From assembly GCF_017994015.1 (NCBI RefSeq), contig NZ_JAGOLP010000003.1, forward strand, positions 153,287 through 217,286: 64,000 nt of DNA. Direction: 5' to 3'. A model generated the notes under the pieces. It made no database searches. It saw nothing but the letters and a program-made list of their open reading frames with translations, and had not been told where the DNA came from. The stretch comes from Ferrovibrio sp. GTDB lineage: Bacteria > Pseudomonadota > Alphaproteobacteria > Ferrovibrionales > Ferrovibrionaceae. The position numbers and the translations under genes were made by a program. The first letter of the stretch is position 1. Each line of letters opens with the position of its first letter. Shown here piece after piece: positions 31,104-40,551 of this stretch.

Positions 31104-32146
31104 AGCCGGCACCAAAAGGCTGGTGCCCGACCGCGCGGCGCCCGATGGCCAGCGGCGACGGTCTGCTGCTGCGGCCGCATCTGCGCCACGGCCAATTGCC
31201 CGCCGATCTGGCGCGCCACCTGGCCATGCTGGCCGTGCAGTATGGCAATGGCCAGCTTGACCTGACGCAACGCGGCAACCTGCAACTGCGCGGCATCCGG
31301 CCGGAACATTACGATGCAATGCTGGCCGCGCTGGAAGCACGCGGCATCGCCGATGCGCCGGCGGCAGCAATCCTGACCAGCCCCTTGGCCGGTCTGGACT
31401 CCAGTTGCGCTGATGGCCTCTGGGCTATGGCCGATGCTGTGGAACTTCTGCTGCGGGATGTTGTGCTGCCGGTAAAATTTCTCTGCCTGCTGGATGGCGG
31501 CGGTGTATGGCCGCTGCATCTGCCCGCCGACCTGCATTGCCGGCCGCCATTTGATGCAGCGGCAATTGCAGCAGCAATTCAGCACTGCGCCACGCAACCG
31601 CGGCGGCGCTTGCCACCGCCAGCAGCCGTGGCGGCACCGGGTTATCTGGCCGCCTGCCATGTGCTGGCCCTGGCACCACCTTATGGCAGCCTGGATGCCG
31701 CCATGCTGAACCGCCTGGCCGATCTGAGTGAGCAATATGGCAATGGGCAAATCCGCCTGGCACCCTGGCGCCTGATCCTGCTGCCCGGCCTGGCGCCAGA
31801 TGCCGTGCCGGCCGCCTGCCGCGCAGCCCAAGCCGCTGGTTTCATCGCCGACGCTGCCGATCCCAGGCGGATGATCCAAGTCTGCCCTGGCGCACCGCAT
31901 TGCGCCAGCGGCCTGGGCGATACCAGGCAACTCGCCGCCAGGCTGGCACCGCATCTGCCGCAGGATGGCGGCATCACCCATATCGCCGGCTGTGCCAAGG
32001 GCTGCGCCCATGGTGGGCCGGCGGCGCGGGTGATCGTGGCCCAGGCCCGGCAGAGTTATGGCCTGGGTTTTGACAGCGCTGCCGATGCCGCCCTGCCATA
32101 CAACACCCTGCAACCGGACCAACTTTTAGCCATGCTGCCATCATGA
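31100..32146 (+). CDS. cobG: Precorrin-3B synthase CobG
   Basis: A 348-residue oxygen-dependent iron-sulfur enzyme of the nitrite/sulfite reductase fold that hydroxylates precorrin-3A and prepares ring contraction. Two ferredoxin-like half domains begin with RPMASGDGLLLRPHLRHG and LAPPYGSLDAAML, with the substrate-binding block LDLTQRGNLQLRGI. The 4Fe-4S cysteines are in VCPGAPHCASG and GCAKGCAHGG. Its presence shows the pathway is the aerobic one. ATGA overlap with cobN. Confidence 0.92.
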   Translation: MKPAPKGWCPTARRPMASGDGLLLRPHLRHGQLPADLARHLAMLAVQYGNGQLDLTQRGNLQLRGIRPEHYDAMLAALEARGIADAPAAAILTSPLAGLDSSCADGLWAMADAVELLLRDVVLPVKFLCLLDGGGVWPLHLPADLHCRPPFDAAAIAAAIQHCATQPRRRLPPPAAVAAPGYLAACHVLALAPPYGSLDAAMLNRLADLSEQYGNGQIRLAPWRLILLPGLAPDAVPAACRAAQAAGFIADAADPRRMIQVCPGAPHCASGLGDTRQLAARLAPHLPQDGGITHIAGCAKGCAHGGPAARVIVAQARQSYGLGFDSAADAALPYNTLQPDQLLAMLPS

Positions 32147-32778
32147 CCAACCTGCGTAGCTATATCCGCGATGGGGCTGCGATCTATCGGCAATCCTTCG
32201 CCACCATCCGGGCCGAAGCCAACCTAGGGCGTTTCAGCGCAGAGGAGGAAGTGGTGGCGGTGCGCATGATCCATGCCTGCGGCATGGTGGAGATTGCCGC
32301 CGATATCGTGTTTTCGCCCGGCGCCGTGGCGCTAGCCCGGCAGGCGCTGCAAGCCGGCGCACCGATACTCTGCGATGCCAAGATGGTGGCCAGCGGCATC
32401 ACCCGCGCCCGCCTGCCGGCCAATAATGAGGTGATCTGCACCCTGGCCGACCCGGCAGTGCCGGCCCTGGCGCGCCAGCTTGGCAATACACGCTCGGCAG
32501 CGGCGCTGGAATTATGGCGCGACCGTATGGCCGGCGCCGTGGTGGTGATCGGCAATGCCCCCACGGCCTTGTTTCACCTGCTCGACATGCTGGATGCCGG
32601 CGCAGCACGGCCAGCCATCGTGCTGGGTCTGCCGGTGGGCTTTGTTGGTGCCGTGGAATCGAAACAGGCCTTGATCGAGGATGGCCGCCTGCCTTTCCTG
32701 GCCCTGCATGGCCGGCGTGGCGGCAGCGCCATCGCGGTGGCGGCGGTGAATGCGCTGGCACAGGAGAGTGAACTATGA
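32143..32778 (+). CDS. cobH: Precorrin-8X methylmutase CobH
   Basis: A 211-residue enzyme that moves a methyl from C-11 to C-12 to give hydrogenobyrinic acid. His44 in RMIHACGMVEIAADI is the catalytic histidine of the family. Other blocks are PILCDAKMVASGITR and VVIGNAPTALFHLLDML, then GLPVGFVGAVESK. Complete. Coupled by ATGA overlaps to cobG and cobI. Confidence 0.95.
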   Translation: MTNLRSYIRDGAAIYRQSFATIRAEANLGRFSAEEEVVAVRMIHACGMVEIAADIVFSPGAVALARQALQAGAPILCDAKMVASGITRARLPANNEVICTLADPAVPALARQLGNTRSAAALELWRDRMAGAVVVIGNAPTALFHLLDMLDAGAARPAIVLGLPVGFVGAVESKQALIEDGRLPFLALHGRRGGSAIAVAAVNALAQESEL

Positions 32779-33500
32779 CCGGCTGCATTTATGGCGTTGG
32801 CCTTGGCCCCGGCGATCCCGAATTGGTGACGCTGAAAGCCGCCCGTGTGCTGGCCGAGGCGCCAATTGTTGCCTGGTTTTCCAAGGCCGGCGCCCGCAGC
32901 CATGCTTATGGCATTGCCGAAAAGCTGCTGCGGCCGGGCCATCTGGAGATGCCGCTGATCTATCCGGTGACCACCGAATATCCGGTGGACGACCCGCGCT
33001 ATTCCGAGCCGATTGCCGACTTCTATGCCGCATCCAGCAACCGCATCGCGCAGCATCTGGCAGAGGGCCGGGATGTGGCCGTGCTGTGTGCCGGCGATCC
33101 GTTTTTCTACGGCTCGTTCATGCATCTGTATCATCGCCTGGTGACGCGCTTCCCAACCCGTGTGATTCCGGGCATCCCCGCCATGGCAGGCAGTTGGACC
33201 AATGCCGGCCAGCCGATCACCTGGGGTGACGATATCCTGACCGTGCTGCCCGGCACCTTGCCCGAAGCCGAATTGACCGAACGGCTGGGCCGCACCGATG
33301 CGGCGGTGATCATGAAGTTGGGCCGCAACCTGCCGCATGTGCGCCGCGCCTTGCGCGCCAATGGCCTGGAGCAGCGCGCCATCTATGTGGAATACGGCAC
33401 CATGCAGGCGGAGAAGATCATCCCGCTGGCCGACAAACCCGATGACAAGGCGCCGTATTTCTCGCTGATCCTGGTGCCGGGCCAGGGGCGGCGGTTATGA
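32775..33500 (+). CDS. cobI: Precorrin-2 C20-methyltransferase CobI
   Basis: A 241-residue SAM-dependent tetrapyrrole methylase. YGVGLGPGDPELVTLKAARV is the first SAM-binding signature; VAVLCAGDPFFYGSFMHLY and IPGIPAMAGSWTNAGQPI complete the site. YHRL and EYPVDDPRYSEP are found in C20 enzymes rather than C17 or C11 ones. It follows cobH and precedes cobJ with four-base overlaps. Confidence 0.94.
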   Translation: MTGCIYGVGLGPGDPELVTLKAARVLAEAPIVAWFSKAGARSHAYGIAEKLLRPGHLEMPLIYPVTTEYPVDDPRYSEPIADFYAASSNRIAQHLAEGRDVAVLCAGDPFFYGSFMHLYHRLVTRFPTRVIPGIPAMAGSWTNAGQPITWGDDILTVLPGTLPEAELTERLGRTDAAVIMKLGRNLPHVRRALRANGLEQRAIYVEYGTMQAEKIIPLADKPDDKAPYFSLILVPGQGRRL

Positions 33501-34255
33501 CAAGCACCGGCCACTTACGCATCCTCGGCCTTGGTCCCGGGCCGCTGGCCTGGCGCACCCCGGAAGTGGAAGCCGCCTTGGCCGAAGCCGAGCATATTTT
33601 TGGCTACACGCCCTATATCGCGCGGCTGCCGGCGACGATCACTGCCCAGCGCCATGCAAGCGACAATGGCGACGAATTGCTGCGCGCCCGCGCCGCCTTG
33701 CAGCTGGCCGCCAGCGGCGCCCGGGTGGCAATGGTATCAGGCGGCGATGCCGGCATCTTCGGCATGGCCAGCGCGGTATTCGAAGCCATCGACCAGGGCG
33801 AAGCCGCCTGGCGCGACCTGGATGTGCTGGTATTGCCTGGCCTGAGCGTGATGCTGGCGGCGGCGGCGCGGCTGGGCGCGCCTTTGGGACATGATTTCTG
33901 TGTCCTGTCGCTGTCTGACCGGCTGAAACCCTGGAGCATCATTGAACGCCGGCTGCAAGCCGCCAATCACGGCGATCTGGCGCTGGCGCTTTACAATCCG
34001 GCCTCGCAGACCAGGCGGCAGCAGCTTGAATGGGCGCTTGCCTGCCTGCGCCAGGGCAGGGGTGATGAAACCGTGGCGATGATTGCGCGCGATATTGGCG
34101 GCGCCGATGAGCGTGTGTCGATCACCAGCCTAGGCGGATTGAACCCGGCTGATGTGGATATGCGTTGCCTGCTGCTGGTGGGCAGCAGCACCACGCGGCT
34201 GATTGCCCGGCCGGGCCGGGCGCCGCTGGTCTACACCCCCCGGCATTACCCATGA
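33497..34255 (+). CDS. cobJ: Precorrin-3B C17-methyltransferase CobJ
   Basis: A 252-residue methylase that adds the C-17 methyl and contracts the ring. LRILGLGPGPLAWRTPEVEAAL starts the fold; VAMVSGGDAGIFGMASAVFE and the LGHDFCVLSLSDRLKPW block are diagnostic, as is LYNPASQTRRQQLEWAL. Last plus-strand gene of the riboswitch operon before the inverted cobK, whose stop lies only five bases away. Confidence 0.94.
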   Translation: MTSTGHLRILGLGPGPLAWRTPEVEAALAEAEHIFGYTPYIARLPATITAQRHASDNGDELLRARAALQLAASGARVAMVSGGDAGIFGMASAVFEAIDQGEAAWRDLDVLVLPGLSVMLAAAARLGAPLGHDFCVLSLSDRLKPWSIIERRLQAANHGDLALALYNPASQTRRQQLEWALACLRQGRGDETVAMIARDIGGADERVSITSLGGLNPADVDMRCLLLVGSSTTRLIARPGRAPLVYTPRHYP

Positions 34256-34260
34256 CGGCG

Positions 34261-35001
34261 TCAAGGATGCAGCGCGCGCAACCAGTCCAGCGCCGCGGCA
34301 GCAGTGGCGGCCACCGGCAAGGCTGGCTTCTGCGGCCGGCGCAACAGCAAAACCGGCAGGCCCAGGCTTCGCGCCGCCAGCAGCTTGGCCTCGGTAGCGA
34401 AACCGCCGGAATTTTTGCTCACCACAGCGTCAATACAATGTTGGCGCAGCAGGCCGAGTTCGTGATCGAGATCAAATGGCCCGCGTTCGGTGAGCCAGGC
34501 CGCTTCGGGCAATGGCTGCGGCACAACCGGATCAATGCTGCGCACCAGATAAAAATGCTGTGGCGCAGTGGCATAGGCCGGCACTTCCAACCGGCCGACG
34601 GTGAGGAAAACCCGCCGCGGCGCAGCGCCCAAAGCGGCGATGATGCCGGCATGGTCATCGAATTCACGCCAGTCATCCCCAGGTCCGGCCTGCCAGGCTG
34701 GGCGGCGCAAAGCCAGGATCGGTATGCCGCAGATGGCGGCCGCTTCGGCGGCATGAAACGGCATCACACGGGCAAAAGGATGGGTGGCATCCACCAGGGC
34801 AGCGATATGCTGCGCCCGCAGCCATTGCACCAGGCCGGCAACACCGCCAAAACCGCCGATGCGGTGGCTTATGCCGGCCGCTACTTGCGGCTGCCGCGTG
34901 CGGCCGGCCAGCGACAAGGTGGCCTGGAAAAACGATTCTTCGGCCAGAAGCTTTACCAGTTCGCTGGCTTCGCTGGTGCCGCCAAGAATGAGGATGCGCA
35001 T
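34261..35001 (-). CDS. cobK: Precorrin-6A reductase CobK, inverted inside the cob cluster
   Basis: A 246-residue NADPH-dependent reductase of precorrin-6A. MRILILGGTSEASELVKLL is the nucleotide-binding start, followed by VDATHPFARVMPFHAAEA and VFLTVGRLEVPAYA, then VVSKNSGGFATEAKLLAA. The gene reads opposite to its neighbours: its ATG (34999-35001) shares two bases with the cobL ATG (35000-35002). The frame is open further upstream to 35253, but those codons are antisense to cobL. Its promoter must therefore lie within cobL. Confidence 0.93.
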   Translation of the reverse strand: MRILILGGTSEASELVKLLAEESFFQATLSLAGRTRQPQVAAGISHRIGGFGGVAGLVQWLRAQHIAALVDATHPFARVMPFHAAEAAAICGIPILALRRPAWQAGPGDDWREFDDHAGIIAALGAAPRRVFLTVGRLEVPAYATAPQHFYLVRSIDPVVPQPLPEAAWLTERGPFDLDHELGLLRQHCIDAVVSKNSGGFATEAKLLAARSLGLPVLLLRRPQKPALPVAATAAAALDWLRALHP

Positions 35002-36220
35002 GGCTGATGCTTTAGCATGGCTCAGCATTCTTGGCATCGGCGAGGACGGCCTGGATGGCCTGAATCCCGTTGCCCGGCAACGTCTGACGGAAGCCGCTTT
35101 GGTGATCGGCGGCCAGCGCCATCTGGACTTGGCGCAACCACTGATCCAGGGCGAAAGCCAGGTCTGGCCAACACCTTTGGGCGACATCGCCGCCACTTTG
35201 CTGGCCTGGAAGCCAAAGCCGGTCTGCGTGCTGGCCAGCGGAGACCCTTTCACCTATGGCATCGGCGCCACCCTGGCGCGCAGCATTCCGGCCAACGAGA
35301 TGCTTGTGTTGCCGGCAGCATCGGCGTTTTCGCTGGCTGCCGCGCGGCTGGGCTGGGCCTTGCAGGATACAATAACGCTGGGCCTGAACAGCCGGCCATT
35401 GCCGCATCTGCTGCCGCATCTGCAACCTGGTGCCAGGCTGATTGCGCTGTGCAGGGATGCCGGCACACCCGCCGCCATTGCTGCCCTGCTCTGCGACCAT
35501 GGCTGGCAGGATGCACAACTGACCGTGCTGGAGCGGCTGGGCGGGCCGCATGAACGGATAAGCCAGACAACAGCGGCTGGATTTGCCCTGGAAGACATCG
35601 CGGCGCTGAATTGTGTTGCACTCGCCTTGCCGGCAGATGCCGCCAGCCATCGCCGTGCCCTGCCGCGCGGCTTCGGCCTGGCCGATGACCTGTTTGAACA
35701 TGACGGGCAATTGACCAAGCGCGAAATCCGCGCCGTCACTCTTTCATCCCTGGCGCCACGGCGCGGCGAATTGCTGTGGGATATCGGCCTTGGCGCCGGC
35801 TCGGTGGCGATTGAATGGCTGCTGGCCGATCCGGCCAATCAGGCCATCGGGCTGGAACGCGATGCCGAACGGGCGGCGCGTGCCCGGCGCAATGCCTTGC
35901 GCCTGGGCGTGCCGCATTTGCGCGTGATCGAAGCCGAGGCCCCGGCCGGGCTGGATGATCTGCCGGCGCCGGATGCGATTTTCATCGGTGGCGGCGGCGC
36001 CGCGCCCGGCCTGATCGAGCTTTTGTGGCAACGGTTGCGCCCCGGCGGCCGGTTGGTGGCCAATGCCGTGACACTGGAAACCGAGGCGGCTTTGCTGGCT
36101 GCCTATCAGCGCTGGGGCGGGCAATTGATCCGCCTGGGGCTGGAACGTGCCAGCCCGGTGGGCGGCGTTACCGGCTGGCGCCCGGCCATGCCGGTGCTGC
36201 ATTGGAGCCTGGACAAATGA
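35000..36220 (+). CDS. cobL: Precorrin-6Y C5,15-methyltransferase (decarboxylating) CobL
   Basis: A 406-residue fusion of two methylases. Residues 1-210 are CbiE-like (WLSILGIGEDGLDGL, CVLASGDPFTYGIGATLAR); residues 225-406 are CbiT-like, with the SAM motif LLWDIGLGAGSVAIEWLL and then APDAIFIGGGGAAPG. It methylates C-5 and C-15 and decarboxylates the acetate at C-12. The start is the ATG at 35000, with GAGG 7 bases upstream, inside cobK. No other start is available in frame nearby. Followed by cobE with a four-base overlap. Confidence 0.94.
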   Translation: MADALAWLSILGIGEDGLDGLNPVARQRLTEAALVIGGQRHLDLAQPLIQGESQVWPTPLGDIAATLLAWKPKPVCVLASGDPFTYGIGATLARSIPANEMLVLPAASAFSLAAARLGWALQDTITLGLNSRPLPHLLPHLQPGARLIALCRDAGTPAAIAALLCDHGWQDAQLTVLERLGGPHERISQTTAAGFALEDIAALNCVALALPADAASHRRALPRGFGLADDLFEHDGQLTKREIRAVTLSSLAPRRGELLWDIGLGAGSVAIEWLLADPANQAIGLERDAERAARARRNALRLGVPHLRVIEAEAPAGLDDLPAPDAIFIGGGGAAPGLIELLWQRLRPGGRLVANAVTLETEAALLAAYQRWGGQLIRLGLERASPVGGVTGWRPAMPVLHWSLDK

Positions 36221-36603
36221 TCGCCCTGGGCATCGGCTGCCGCGCCGGCTGCGAGGCCGCTGAAATCATCGCCCTGGCGCAGACCACGCTGGCGGCTTTG
36301 CATCTGGCGCCTGCACAAGTGGCGGTGATCGCCAGTTTGCAGGATAAACCTGGTCTGCTGGCCATTACGGCTGCCGCCGCGCAACTTGGCCTGACCCTGC
36401 GGCTGCTGCCGCTGGCTGCCTTGCAGGCCGCCAGCCCGCGCGCCTTGAGCCGCTCAGAGGCCGCTTTGCGGGCGTATGGCCTGCCCTCGCTGGCGGAAAC
36501 CGCCGCCCTGGCCGCGCTGGGGCCGGATGCAGCCTTGCTGGCGCCGCGCCGCCTGAGCCCACGGGCAAGCTGCGCTATCGCGTTAGAGAAGCCATCATCA
36601 TGA
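36217..36603 (+). CDS. cobE: Cobalamin biosynthesis protein CobE (CbiG C-terminal domain-like)
   Basis: A 128-residue protein of the CobE/CbiG C-terminal family. [20 protein letters not shown] is the typical start, followed by [17 protein letters not shown] and [17 protein letters not shown]; the end, [14 protein letters not shown], also fits the family. The exact reaction of CobE in aerobic pathways is unsettled. It starts on the cobL stop (ATGA) and its end overlaps the cobM start, so it is translated as part of the cobL-cobE-cobM run. Confidence 0.85.
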   Translation: MIALGIGCRAGCEAAEIIALAQTTLAALHLAPAQVAVIASLQDKPGLLAITAAAAQLGLTLRLLPLAALQAASPRALSRSEAALRAYGLPSLAETAALAALGPDAALLAPRRLSPRASCAIALEKPSS

Positions 36604-37349
36604 CCGTGCATTTCATCGGCGCCGGCCCCGGCGCACCCGATCTTCTGACCCTGCGTGGCCGCGACCTGATCGCCGCCTGCCCGGTCTGCCTCTATGCCGG
36701 CTCGCTGGTGCCGGCGGAAATCCTGCGCTACTGCCCGGCCGATGCCCGCATCATCGATACCGCGCCGCTTGATCTGGATCGCATCGAGGCGGAATTTGTG
36801 GCAGCGCATCAAGCCGGCCAGGATGTCGCCCGGCTGCATTCCGGCGACCTTTCGGTATGGTCGGCGTTGGGCGAACAATTGCGCCGGCTGCGCAAGCACA
36901 ACATCCCCTACAGCATCACCCCGGGCGTGCCGAGCTTTGCCGCCGCCGCTGCTGCTTTGGGCCAGGAACTGACCCTGCCCGAAGTGGCGCAAAGCCTGGT
37001 GCTGACGCGTAGCGGCGGCCGCGCCTCGGCCATGCCGGCGGGCGAGGAACTGGCGGCCTTTGCCCGCACCGGCGCCACCTTGGCGCTGCACCTGTCGATC
37101 CACAATCTGGGCAAGCTGGTGGCGGAACTGACGCCGTTGCTCGGCGCGGATTGCCCGGTGGCGATAGTGTACCGCGCTTCCTGGCCGGATCAGCGCATCC
37201 TGCGTGGCATGCTGGGCGATATTCTGGCCCAGGCCGAGGCGGCGCCGATGGAGCGCACGGCGCTGATCCTGGTGGGGCGCGTGCTGGCAGCCGAGGATTT
37301 CCGCGATTCAGCGCTCTACGATCCCGATTATCACAGGCGCTATCGATGA
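36600..37349 (+). CDS. cobM: Precorrin-4 C11-methyltransferase CobM
   Basis: A 249-residue SAM-dependent tetrapyrrole methylase. [20 protein letters not shown] is the first SAM motif; [17 protein letters not shown] and [19 protein letters not shown] are specific to C11 enzymes, as is [20 protein letters not shown]. Complete. Its end is two bases from the end of the inverted cbiD gene, so the two converge with almost no gap. Confidence 0.95.
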   Translation: MTVHFIGAGPGAPDLLTLRGRDLIAACPVCLYAGSLVPAEILRYCPADARIIDTAPLDLDRIEAEFVAAHQAGQDVARLHSGDLSVWSALGEQLRRLRKHNIPYSITPGVPSFAAAAAALGQELTLPEVAQSLVLTRSGGRASAMPAGEELAAFARTGATLALHLSIHNLGKLVAELTPLLGADCPVAIVYRASWPDQRILRGMLGDILAQAEAAPMERTALILVGRVLAAEDFRDSALYDPDYHRRYR

Positions 37350-37351
37350 GC

Positions 37352-38440
37352 TCAGCAGGCTTGAAACGGCCGTTGCGCCACCGGTCGGCCGTCGCGGTCG
37401 GTGACCAGGATTTCCAGCTCCATGCCGGTGCCATCCAGCACCGCCGCCGCCGTGTGCCAGGCGCGTTCGGCCACCTGGGCGGCCAGCGCCGGGGCGATGG
37501 CTTCGGCCAGATCGAGGGCATGTTTGGCGGTGTTGGCCTGGGCAATGGCCTGGCACAGATCCGGCCCGGCACCAGCCTCGGCCGCCAGTTGCGCCATGAA
37601 GGCCAGATCAACCGCGCCGGCGCGCGAATGCAGATCAAGCAGCCCCTGGGCCAGCTTGGTCATCTTGGCAAAACCGCCGGCAATGCTGATGCGCGGCACC
37701 GGATGGCGGCGCAGGTATTTCAGCATGCCGCCGGCAAAATCACCCATCTCGATCAGCGCCGGATCGGGCAGGCCATGCAAGCGCTGGATGCTGCTTTCCG
37801 AGACATTGCCGGTGGCGCCGGCAACATGGCGCAGGCCGCTGGCACGCGCCACATCGATGCCGCGATGGATCGAATGAATCCAGGCGGCGCAGGAAAACGG
37901 CACCACGATGCCGGTGGTGCCCAGCACCGAAAGGCCGCCGACAATGCCCAGGCGCGGATTGAGCGTGCGCTGCGCCAGCGCCTCGCCGCCGGGAATCGAG
38001 ATCTCCACCACCAGATCGGCGGCCACGCCCAGGGCTGCCGCCAGGGCGCCGAGATTATCCCGCATCATCTGGCGCGGCACCGGATTGATTGCCGGCTCGC
38101 CCACCGGCAGCGGCAGGCCGGGCCGGGTTACCGTGCCTACCCCTTCTCCGGCACGGAATTGCACACCGCTGCCGGGCGCGCCGCGCCACAGCTTGGCGCA
38201 GATCAGCGCCTGATGCGTCACGTCGGGATCGTCGCCGGCATCCTTCACCACGGCGGCAAAGGCCCAATCCGGGCCGATGGCACAACGCGCCAGGCTGAAA
38301 CTGGGGGTTTGCCCGCCCGGCAGCCGGATGCTGACCGGATCAAGGCATTCACCAGTAGCCAAGCCCGCCAGCGCCGCCGTGGCGGCAGCAGTGGCGCAGC
38401 TTCCCGTGGTCCAGCCGGTGCGCAGGGGTGCAGCTTGCAT
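37352..38440 (-). CDS. cbiD: CbiD-type precorrin-5 C1-methyltransferase
   Basis: A 362-residue methylase. LRTGWTTGSCATAAATAAL is the CbiD opening, followed by DPDVTHQALICAKL, GEGVGTVTRPGLPLPVGEPAINPVPR, and STGIVVPFS-like GTTGIVVPFSCAAW. CbiD belongs to the anaerobic route, but it also serves in many aerobic-type clusters that lack CobF, and cobF is absent here. The ATG at 38440 is chosen; upstream codons overlap cobB. It reads against its neighbours and diverges from cobB across 61 bases. Confidence 0.92.
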   Translation of the reverse strand: MQAAPLRTGWTTGSCATAAATAALAGLATGECLDPVSIRLPGGQTPSFSLARCAIGPDWAFAAVVKDAGDDPDVTHQALICAKLWRGAPGSGVQFRAGEGVGTVTRPGLPLPVGEPAINPVPRQMMRDNLGALAAALGVAADLVVEISIPGGEALAQRTLNPRLGIVGGLSVLGTTGIVVPFSCAAWIHSIHRGIDVARASGLRHVAGATGNVSESSIQRLHGLPDPALIEMGDFAGGMLKYLRRHPVPRISIAGGFAKMTKLAQGLLDLHSRAGAVDLAFMAQLAAEAGAGPDLCQAIAQANTAKHALDLAEAIAPALAAQVAERAWHTAAAVLDGTGMELEILVTDRDGRPVAQRPFQAC

Positions 38441-38501
38441 GATGCCGGGTTTTACCGCAAAGCCGGATTTGAAGCGAGGCGCCCATGTCAGGACTGATAG
38501 C

Positions 38502-39824
38502 ATGCGCGGTCTGATGATAGCGGCGCCACGCTCCGGCTCGGGCAAGACCACGCTGACCCTGGGCCTGCTGCGCGCCTTTGCCAAGCGCGGCCTGCGCGTG
38601 GCCGGCTTCAAATGCGGCCCGGATTATATCGATCCGGTATTCCATCGGGTTGCCACCGGCCATGTCAGCCTGAACCTGGATAGCTGGTGCATGGCGCCGG
38701 CGCTGCTGGACGCGCATCTGGCGCAAGGCACCCGCGATGGTGTTGACCTGGTGCTGGTGGAAGCCTCGATGGGGCTGTTTGACGGCGTGGCGCAGCCCGG
38801 TGCTGCCGGCAACGGCGCCTCGGCCGATATCGCGCGCCGTTTTGGCCTGCCGGTGCTGCTGGTGCTGGATACCAGCGGCCAGGCGCAATCCGCCGGGGCG
38901 GTGGCGCTGGGTTTCAGCCAGTTTGATCCGGGCATCCAGGTGGCCGGCGTGGTCCTGAGCAACCTGGCCAGCGAACGCCATCGCGATCTGGCGCAACGTG
39001 GCCTGGCGCAGGCCGGGTTGCCGGTTTTCGGCGGCCTGCTTCGCGGCGGCGTGCCGGCCCTGCCGGAACGCCATCTTGGTCTGGTGCAGGCGGATGAACT
39101 GCCTGAGGCGGCACGTATCGTGGAAAAACTGGCCGACGCCATCGAACAGGCGATTGACCTGGATGCCGTGCTGGCGGCAACGGCAAAGCTGACCCTGCCG
39201 GCAAACGATGACGCTATCGTGGCGCTGCCACCGCCGGGCCAGCGCATCGCCTTTGCCAATGATGTAGCCTTTTCCTTTGCCTATCCGCATCTGCTGACGC
39301 TGTGGCGCTGCCTGGGCGCGGAAATCCTGCCTTTCTCGCCGCTGGCCGATCAGGCGCCCGATGCAGCGGCGGATTGCTGCTGGCTGCCGGGCGGCTATCC
39401 CGAATTGCATGCCGGGCGTTTAAGCAGCAATGCCGGCTTCCTTGCCGGTTTGCGGCATTTTGCCGAGAGCCGGCCGGTGCATGGCGAATGCGGCGGCTAC
39501 ATGGCCTTGGGCCAGGCGATTATTGCCGCCGATGGCCAGGCCTGGCCGATGGCCAGTTTGCTGCCGCTGGTGACATCCTTTGCCAAGCGCAAACTGCATC
39601 TGGGCTATCGCGCCATCAGGCTGGCCGCCGATGCGCCGATTGGCCGGGCCGGCACGCTGCTGCGCGGCCATGAATTCCACTATGCCACGATCCAGCAGAT
39701 GGGCGATGCCGCACCGCTGGGCCAGGCCTGGGATGCGAATGGCACAGCACTGGGCCCGGTTGGGCAAAGGCTGGGCCAGGTCAGCGGCAGTTTCTTTCAT
39801 GCGGTGGCGCTTGATGTTGGTTGA
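38502..39824 (+). CDS. cobB: Hydrogenobyrinic acid a,c-diamide synthase CobB
   Basis: A 440-residue glutamine amidotransferase that amidates carboxylates a and c before cobalt insertion. RGLMIAAPRSGSGKTTLTLG holds the P-loop, followed by GFKCGPDYIDPVFH. The glutaminase domain has nucleophile Cys330 in HGECGGYMALG, and GHEFHYATI near the end. Its ATG follows the divergent cbiD promoter gap; its 3' end overlaps cobA by 11 bases. Confidence 0.95.
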   Translation: MRGLMIAAPRSGSGKTTLTLGLLRAFAKRGLRVAGFKCGPDYIDPVFHRVATGHVSLNLDSWCMAPALLDAHLAQGTRDGVDLVLVEASMGLFDGVAQPGAAGNGASADIARRFGLPVLLVLDTSGQAQSAGAVALGFSQFDPGIQVAGVVLSNLASERHRDLAQRGLAQAGLPVFGGLLRGGVPALPERHLGLVQADELPEAARIVEKLADAIEQAIDLDAVLAATAKLTLPANDDAIVALPPPGQRIAFANDVAFSFAYPHLLTLWRCLGAEILPFSPLADQAPDAAADCCWLPGGYPELHAGRLSSNAGFLAGLRHFAESRPVHGECGGYMALGQAIIAADGQAWPMASLLPLVTSFAKRKLHLGYRAIRLAADAPIGRAGTLLRGHEFHYATIQQMGDAAPLGQAWDANGTALGPVGQRLGQVSGSFFHAVALDVG

Positions 39825-40551
39825 AGCAAACAAACTTGGCCGCATCACCCTGGCTGGCGCCGGGCCGGGCGATCCCGATCTGCTGACGCTGAAGGCCCTG
39901 CGCGCCATACAAAGCGCCGAGGTGATCCTGCATGACGCCCTGGTTTCACCGGCCATCCTGGCACTGGCGCCGCCCGAAGCCGAACGGATATTTGTCGGCA
40001 AAAAAGGCCATGGTCCGTCAATCCGGCAAACGGATATCAACGCCCTGCTGGTGCAGCATGCCCGCGCCGGCCGCCATGTGCTGCGGCTGAAGGGCGGCGA
40101 CCCGCTGATCTTCGGCCGTGCCGGCGAGGAGATTGCCGCCGCGCAAGCCGCCGGCATAACGGTGGAGATCATTCCCGGCGTCACTTCAGCCCAGGCAGCC
40201 GGCGCCGCGCTTTCAGTATCGCTGACACATCGCGACTTTGCCCGGCGGCTGCAATTTGTCACCGGCCATGACCGCACCGGCGCGCTGCCACAGGATTTCG
40301 ACTGGCAGGCGCTGGCCGACCCGGTGGCCACCACGGTGGTTTACATGGCGAAAAGCAGTTTTGCACCGCTGGCGGCGATGCTGCGCGGCAAGGGCTTGGC
40401 CGATGATACGCCGGCCGTGGCGGTGATGGATGTTTCGTTGCCGAGCCAGCTTGTGCTGCATGGCACACTGGCCGATCTGCCGCAGCGCCTGCGCGAAGCC
40501 AACCTGCCCGGCCCGGTGCTGGTGCTGATCGGCCGCGCCATCAAGAGTTAG
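39814..40551 (+). CDS. cobA: Uroporphyrinogen-III C-methyltransferase CobA (SUMT)
   Basis: A 245-residue SAM-dependent methylase making precorrin-2, the first committed step towards corrin (and siroheme). RITLAGAGPGDPDLLTLKAL and LRLKGGDPLIFGRAGEEI are SUMT signatures, together with IIPGVTSAQAAGAALSVSLTH and TVVYMAKSS. No CysG-type siroheme synthase extension is fused. Its stop TAG overlaps the stop of the convergent PRPP-synthetase-like gene. Confidence 0.95.
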   Translation: MLVEANKLGRITLAGAGPGDPDLLTLKALRAIQSAEVILHDALVSPAILALAPPEAERIFVGKKGHGPSIRQTDINALLVQHARAGRHVLRLKGGDPLIFGRAGEEIAAAQAAGITVEIIPGVTSAQAAGAALSVSLTHRDFARRLQFVTGHDRTGALPQDFDWQALADPVATTVVYMAKSSFAPLAAMLRGKGLADDTPAVAVMDVSLPSQLVLHGTLADLPQRLREANLPGPVLVLIGRAIKS

